DNA of 64,000 nt from Tabrizicola_A sp965284335 (GTDB lineage Bacteria; Pseudomonadota; Alphaproteobacteria; Rhodobacterales; Rhodobacteraceae), in assembly GCF_965284335.1 (NCBI RefSeq), contig NZ_OZ260076.1, one strand, 5' to 3'. How positions within the stretch are numbered: position 1 is the first letter of the stretch; the number at the start of each line of letters is the position of its first letter. This document shows positions 60,325 through 64,000 of this stretch, in pieces. Under the pieces are notes generated by a model. The model ran no database searches, was not told the origin of the DNA, and was given only the letters and a program-made list of their open reading frames with translations. Made by a program: the position numbers and the translations under genes.

Positions 60325-60558
60325 ATGAGCGACATCGCCGATCGCGTGAAGAAGATCGTGGTGGAACATCTTGGCGTGGACGCCGAGAAGGTGACCGAAA
60401 CCGCATCGTTCATCGATGATCTGGGCGCAGACAGCCTCGACAATGTCGAGCTGGTCATGGCCTTTGAAGAAGAGTTCGGCATCGAGATTCCCGATGATGC
60501 GGCTGAAACCATCCAGACCTTTGGCGATGCGGTGAAATTCATCTCCTCGGCTGCCTGA
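60325..60558 (+). CDS. acpP: Acyl carrier protein
   Basis: 77 residues, acidic. Ser37 in GADSLDNVE carries the 4'-phosphopantetheine arm. The helix pattern and FEEEFGIEIPDDAAE segment are standard AcpP. AGAGGA lies upstream of ATG 60325. A strong terminator with a UUCG-type loop follows, so no fabF gene continues the transcript here. Confidence 0.97.
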   Translation: MSDIADRVKKIVVEHLGVDAEKVTETASFIDDLGADSLDNVELVMAFEEEFGIEIPDDAAETIQTFGDAVKFISSAA

Positions 60559-60584
60559 TCTTTTCAGATCAAGCTTACGAATCT

Positions 60585-60607
60585 GGCACCCTTCGGGGTG
60601 CCTTTTT
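60585..60607 (+). terminator. Rho-independent terminator after acpP
   Basis: A 7-bp stem (GGCACCC 60585-60591, GGGTGCC 60596-60602) with a TTCG tetraloop is followed by TTTTT. A classical strong terminator. Confidence 0.9.
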
Positions 60608-60672
60608 CGTTTCCGGGGGGTTGTCATGCCGACAGGGGCGGGCATGATCGGCACAAACGGGGGGCTTTGACG

Positions 60673-61629
60673 ATGACACAAACCGGGGCAAGTTTGGGAG
60701 CGATGTTCGGGGCGGGCGAGGTGGCGGGTTTTATGGGCCTACCGCAGGCCACGCTTGAGGATCTGGGCCGCGCGCGGATTGTGATCTTGGGCGCCTCGGG
60801 CTGCACGCCTTATCCCAGCGTCGGGCATTATTGCGCCGGGGGGCCGGCGGCCATTCGGGCAGGTGGTGCTGCCTATGCTGCCAATCTTGCGCATATGAAT
60901 TTTGATCTGGGCGGGCCGGTCTTGCCCCAAGGCATTCGGGCGGTGGATGCGGGCGATCTAGAGGTGGATGCGCAGGATGGGGCGGCCAACCGCGCCAGAT
61001 TGCGCGCGGCCGTCGGACGGGTGCTTGAGGCGGGTGCCGTGCCTGTTTTGATCGGCGGCGATGATTCCCTGCCGATTCCCATGCTTGAGGCGCTGGCCGG
61101 GCAGGGGCCGCTGACGATTTTGCAGATCGATGCGCATATTGATTGGCGCGACGAGGTCGGGGGCGAGCGTTGGGGTCTTTCCTCTACCATGCGCCGGGCC
61201 TCGGAAATGGCGCATGTGGCGCAGATCATTCAAGTGGGTCAGCGCGGCATTGGATCGGCGCGGCCGGGCGATCATCAGGCAGCACTGGATTGGGGGGTGC
61301 GGTTTGTTCCCGCAGGCGCGGTGGCCCGGCACGGGATAGAGCCCGTCTTGGCCGAGATTGCCGAGGGCAGTCGGGTGGTGATCTGTCTGGATGTCGACGC
61401 CTTGGACCCGGCCATCATGCCTGCCGTCATTGGACGCACGGCGGGTGGGTTAAGCTATTGGCAGGTGTTTGACCTGATCGCCGGGGTGGCGGCCAAGGCG
61501 CGCATCGTGGCCTTTGACATGGTCGAGTTCATGCCCGAGCGCGACATTGATGGCCAAGGTGCCTTGGTTGCAGCCCAGCTTTTGGCGGGCACCATTGGAA
61601 TTCTGGCACGGCAGGAGGCAGCGCAATGA
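60673..61629 (+). CDS. Ureohydrolase (arginase/agmatinase) family protein with altered metal ligand
   Basis: 318 residues. The binuclear metal motifs are recognisable: DAHIDW (Asp153, His155, Asp157) and LDVDALDP (Asp240, Asp242). The first motif, usually GGDHS, reads GGDDS, so the expected histidine ligand is Asp131. Other family features (MPAVIGRTAGGLS, FDMVEF) are kept. This may alter metal choice or activity; it could also be a non-canonical member acting on a guanidine or formimino substrate. It is coupled to a second ureohydrolase by an ATGA overlap. Confidence 0.85.
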   Translation: MTQTGASLGAMFGAGEVAGFMGLPQATLEDLGRARIVILGASGCTPYPSVGHYCAGGPAAIRAGGAAYAANLAHMNFDLGGPVLPQGIRAVDAGDLEVDAQDGAANRARLRAAVGRVLEAGAVPVLIGGDDSLPIPMLEALAGQGPLTILQIDAHIDWRDEVGGERWGLSSTMRRASEMAHVAQIIQVGQRGIGSARPGDHQAALDWGVRFVPAGAVARHGIEPVLAEIAEGSRVVICLDVDALDPAIMPAVIGRTAGGLSYWQVFDLIAGVAAKARIVAFDMVEFMPERDIDGQGALVAAQLLAGTIGILARQEAAQ

Positions 61630-62579
61630 GCGGGTTCAATCAACCCTTGGGGGGCAATGACATGGCGCGCTTTGGTGGGCCTGCCACCATGATGCGGCTG
61701 CCTGCGCAGGTGGGGGCCAAGGGGTTGGACGTCGTCTTTATCGGCATTCCGATGGATCATGGCACTTCGAACCGGTCGGGCACGCGGCTCGGGCCTCGCC
61801 AGATTCGCGACGAATCGCGGATGCTGCGGCCCTATAACATGGCCACCGGTGCGGCCCCGTTTGACCATCTTCAGGTGGCCGATATTGGCGATGTGCCGAT
61901 CAACACCTTTGATCTGAAAAAGACCGTCGATATCATCACCGAATATTATGACGCGGTGCTGGCCGAGGGGGTCATTCCTTTGACGCTGGGGGGCGACCAC
62001 ACGCTGACTTGGCCCATTTTGCGCGCGATCAAGAAGCGGCATGGCCCTGTGGCCTTGATCCATGTCGATGCCCATGCCGATATCAATGACACGATGTTCG
62101 GGGAAAAGGTTGCCCATGGCTGTCCTTTCCGCCGCGCTTGGGAAGACGGCTGTCTGCAAAATGACAAGGTCTTCCAGATCGGGCTGCGCGGCACGGGCTA
62201 TTCCCCGGATGATTTCGACTGGGGGCGTCGCAATGGCTGGACGGTGGTTCAGGCCGAAGAGTGCTGGCACAAGTCGTTAAAGCCCTTGATGGCTGAAATC
62301 CGCGCCAAGATTGGCGATACGCCCTGCTATTTGAGCTATGATGTCGACAGTCTAGATCCGGCTTTTGCCCCCGGCACGGGCACGGTCGAGCCGGGCGGGC
62401 TGACCATATGGCAAGGGCTTGAGATAGTGCGCGGTGCGGCGGGGTTGAATTTGGTCGGCGGCGATCTGGTGGAGGTGTCGCCGCCCTATGACCCGTCGGG
62501 AAATACCGCGCTGATCGGGGCCAATCTGCTTTATGAGATGCTTTGCGTTCTGCCGGGTGTGCCGCAGGGGGTGCGGTAG
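61626..62579 (+). CDS. Agmatinase-family ureohydrolase (guanidinobutyrase/guanidinopropionase-like)
   Basis: 317 residues with complete metal motifs: GGDHT (His125), DAHAD (Asp148, His150, Asp152) and YDVDSLDP. The stretches MDHGTSNRSGTRLGPRQIR and HADINDTMFGEKVAHGCPFRRA resemble guanidinobutyrase and guanidinopropionase more than canonical agmatinase, which is an impression from memory. It hydrolyses a guanidino group to urea plus an amine. Coupled to the preceding family member; no urease or transporter is nearby. Confidence 0.9.
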   Translation: MSGFNQPLGGNDMARFGGPATMMRLPAQVGAKGLDVVFIGIPMDHGTSNRSGTRLGPRQIRDESRMLRPYNMATGAAPFDHLQVADIGDVPINTFDLKKTVDIITEYYDAVLAEGVIPLTLGGDHTLTWPILRAIKKRHGPVALIHVDAHADINDTMFGEKVAHGCPFRRAWEDGCLQNDKVFQIGLRGTGYSPDDFDWGRRNGWTVVQAEECWHKSLKPLMAEIRAKIGDTPCYLSYDVDSLDPAFAPGTGTVEPGGLTIWQGLEIVRGAAGLNLVGGDLVEVSPPYDPSGNTALIGANLLYEMLCVLPGVPQGVR

Positions 62580-62583
62580 CACG

Positions 62584-63660
62584 TCAGTCTTCCTCGGTGA
62601 TCAGCACCACTTCGCCCGCAGCCTCAAGCTGACGCACGGCGGTGATGATGGCTGACATTGCCACCTCGCCGTCCTTTTCCTTGACCTTGCCACGGCTGGC
62701 CATTTCTTCGCGCAGGCCCGTTGCCATGCGTTGCGATATATTGGCCAAAATGAATTCGGCGGCTTCCGCCTCGGCGCTGTTGGATTGGGCGGCAGTCAGG
62801 GCGGTGACCAGAACGGGTTGATCGACCAGACGGATCACCTTGGGCACATCGCGGGCGGCCAGACGGGTGGGCAGATGGACAAAGGTGAAAATCGCCTTGC
62901 GCACCTGGGCGGCAAAGCTGGCATCTTCCGCCTCAAGCCCGGCAAGCACCTCATCGCGGGTCTGGGCACCCGAGACGTTCAAAATCGCGCCCACCCGCTC
63001 CACCGGTCCATTGTCAAAGGCGCGGGGCGGCTGTGCATCAAGTTGCGTGACCAAGGCCGCGCCAATCCGGCGCACGGTTTCGGGGTCAACATTGCCGGTG
63101 AGTGAAACCGCATAAGCCACCCGCCGCGCCTTTTCGCCGGGCAGCTTGCCCAAAAGCTCCGCCGATCGCGCCACAGGCAGCTTTGACAGCATGACAGCGG
63201 CCACCTCGATGCTTTCCTCTTCCAGCACTGGAATCAATCGCTCAATCGGCAGCGCCGTCAGGCGATCCCACGGATCGGCCTTGGCGCTGGCCCCAGCCAA
63301 ACGGCGCAAGCGGCTGGCAGCATTGGTGGAAATATGGCCATCCATCACCTGAAGCGCGCCTTCGATCCCGCCGGGAAAGGCAAGACCAACCTGTTCCAAT
63401 TCGGACAAAAACTCATCCACCACCTGCGCCAAGGTGGTGCGATCAACCAAGCGCATCTGGCCAATCTGCTCAGTCAAGGCGGCCTGCATATGATCTGGCA
63501 GTTTGGCCAAGGGCAATGCCGCCCCCTCGGCCAAGAGGAAGCGCACAATCACGGCCGCTTTTTCCCGAGGTGCCAAAGCCCGTGGACGCGGCGCTGGCAT
63601 GCCAGACTGACCAATCGACCGCGCCTCACGCCCGACAGGCATCATCTGTTCCGCCGCCAT
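62584..63660 (-). CDS. fliG: Flagellar motor switch protein FliG
   Basis: 358 residues. The middle and C-terminal FliG domains are clear: VAAVMLSKLP..RSAELLGKLP, VERVGAILNVSGAQTRDEVLAGLE and the end ISQRMATGLREEMASRGKVKEKDGEVAMSAIITAVRQLEAAGEV. FliG transmits torque from the stator to the rotor. The torque-helix region reads IFTFVHLPTRLAARDVPKVIRLVD, so it lacks some E. coli charged residues, which may be normal for this lineage. AGGGGG 5 nt before ATG 63660 fixes the start. No other flagellar gene is in the window; it is convergent with the ureohydrolase pair. Confidence 0.88.
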   Translation of the reverse strand: MAAEQMMPVGREARSIGQSGMPAPRPRALAPREKAAVIVRFLLAEGAALPLAKLPDHMQAALTEQIGQMRLVDRTTLAQVVDEFLSELEQVGLAFPGGIEGALQVMDGHISTNAASRLRRLAGASAKADPWDRLTALPIERLIPVLEEESIEVAAVMLSKLPVARSAELLGKLPGEKARRVAYAVSLTGNVDPETVRRIGAALVTQLDAQPPRAFDNGPVERVGAILNVSGAQTRDEVLAGLEAEDASFAAQVRKAIFTFVHLPTRLAARDVPKVIRLVDQPVLVTALTAAQSNSAEAEAAEFILANISQRMATGLREEMASRGKVKEKDGEVAMSAIITAVRQLEAAGEVVLITEED

Positions 63661-63748
63661 GACAACCCCCTGTGCGAATCTCCGGTCGCTGCCGGATCAG
63701 GGAGCAGATTGGCAGGCCATGATTAACAAGGCCTTGCCAGATGTTATG

Positions 63749-63913
63749 TCACGCGGAAGGTTTCGGCGTGCAGGTATGGTTTTTATCATCCCAGGTCATG
63801 CCCTCGGCACAACTCATTTTAATTTTCTCTCCGCTACAGCCTTGGGCAAAAGCGGCACCAGCTACGGCAACTTGTGCAAGCGAAAGAACGGCAAGGATCG
63901 TCAAGGGTTTCAT
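63749..63913 (-). CDS. Small secreted cysteine-containing protein
   Basis: 54 residues. A signal peptide (MKPLTILAVLSLAQVAVAGAAFA, cleavage before QGCSGE) leaves a mature ~30-residue peptide with three cysteines (GCSGEKIKMSCAEGMTWD...HTC). ATG 63913 is chosen because AGGAGA is 4 nt upstream; an upstream frame has no start signal. It resembles small periplasmic 'SCAEG..WD' proteins seen in Rhodobacteraceae from memory; function unknown. Confidence 0.7.
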   Translation of the reverse strand: MKPLTILAVLSLAQVAVAGAAFAQGCSGEKIKMSCAEGMTWDDKNHTCTPKPSA

Positions 63914-64000
63914 GCAATCTCCTTTACCTAAGGGCCGACGCACCACGCGACGGCACTGGGTAAAGGTAGCACAATTTTCACCACAGATGCGGCGAAGTCA

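Overview
The window reads as a chromosomal segment of an alphaproteobacterium, most likely Rhodobacteraceae/Paracoccaceae. The DNA is GC-rich. Gene orders typical of that group are present: lptF-lptG-lptD-surA-pdxA-rsmA, prfA-prmC next to a DUF4167 gene, rpsF-rpsR-rplI, and fabD-fabG-acpP. A class II (B12-dependent) ribonucleotide reductase end, an iron-type SodB and GcvT-type FAD dehydrogenases fit the same group. I support 58 protein genes. I see no rRNA, no tRNA, no CRISPR array and no insertion sequence or prophage. Family and lineage calls come from reading the sequence; no database search was run.

Layout, left to right. 0-0.8 kb: the 3' end of nrdJ, hairpins and a small GrlR-like gene. 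0.9-5.6 kb: a P1B-4-type metal ATPase, then a flavin monooxygenase / tautomerase / alpha-beta hydrolase / SDR set that looks catabolic. 5.7-7.8 kb: an ArsR-family repressor with the cysteine spacing of the persulfide sensors SqrR/BigR, a divergent PHP-domain gene and a flavin reductase-like gene. 7.9-14.5 kb: histidine utilisation, with hutU-hutH-hutI facing hutF-hutC and a candidate HutC operator between them; hutG is absent. 14.6-26.7 kb: a LysR regulator divergent from two GcvT-type FAD dehydrogenases, an MDR oxidoreductase, an MttB-family methyltransferase, an aldehyde dehydrogenase, a 3-hydroxyisobutyrate-dehydrogenase-like enzyme and a Cys/Met-type PLP enzyme. This is the best candidate for an undescribed catabolic system, probably for an N-methylated compound. 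26.7-34.3 kb: sodB, rarD, a LOG-like gene, a LysM protein, an Atm1-type ABC exporter, prfA and prmC. 34.5-43.2 kb: a DUF4167 gene, then the leftward LPS-transport / outer-membrane biogenesis operon. 43.3-48.2 kb: pepA, holC and a large RTX protein with a clan GH-A-like glycosidase domain. 48.2-53.9 kb: ndk, an ABC-F protein, a PD-(D/E)XK-like unknown, an EamA transporter and the S6-S18-L9 operon. 54-58.2 kb: eptA-dgkA, a YceI protein and a cytochrome b561-YceI fusion. 58.4-62.6 kb: fabD, fabG, acpP and two tandem ureohydrolases. 62.6-64 kb: a stand-alone fliG and a small secreted protein.

Functional links. EptA releases diacylglycerol and DgkA phosphorylates it. LptF, LptG, LptD and SurA serve LPS export and outer-membrane protein folding. 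The Hut enzymes take histidine to N-formylglutamate. Two families of dispersed intergenic elements recur: GC-rich hairpins followed by a GATATTT- or GAGTATTT-type core, and AT-centred palindromes with CGATTTTTCG arms.
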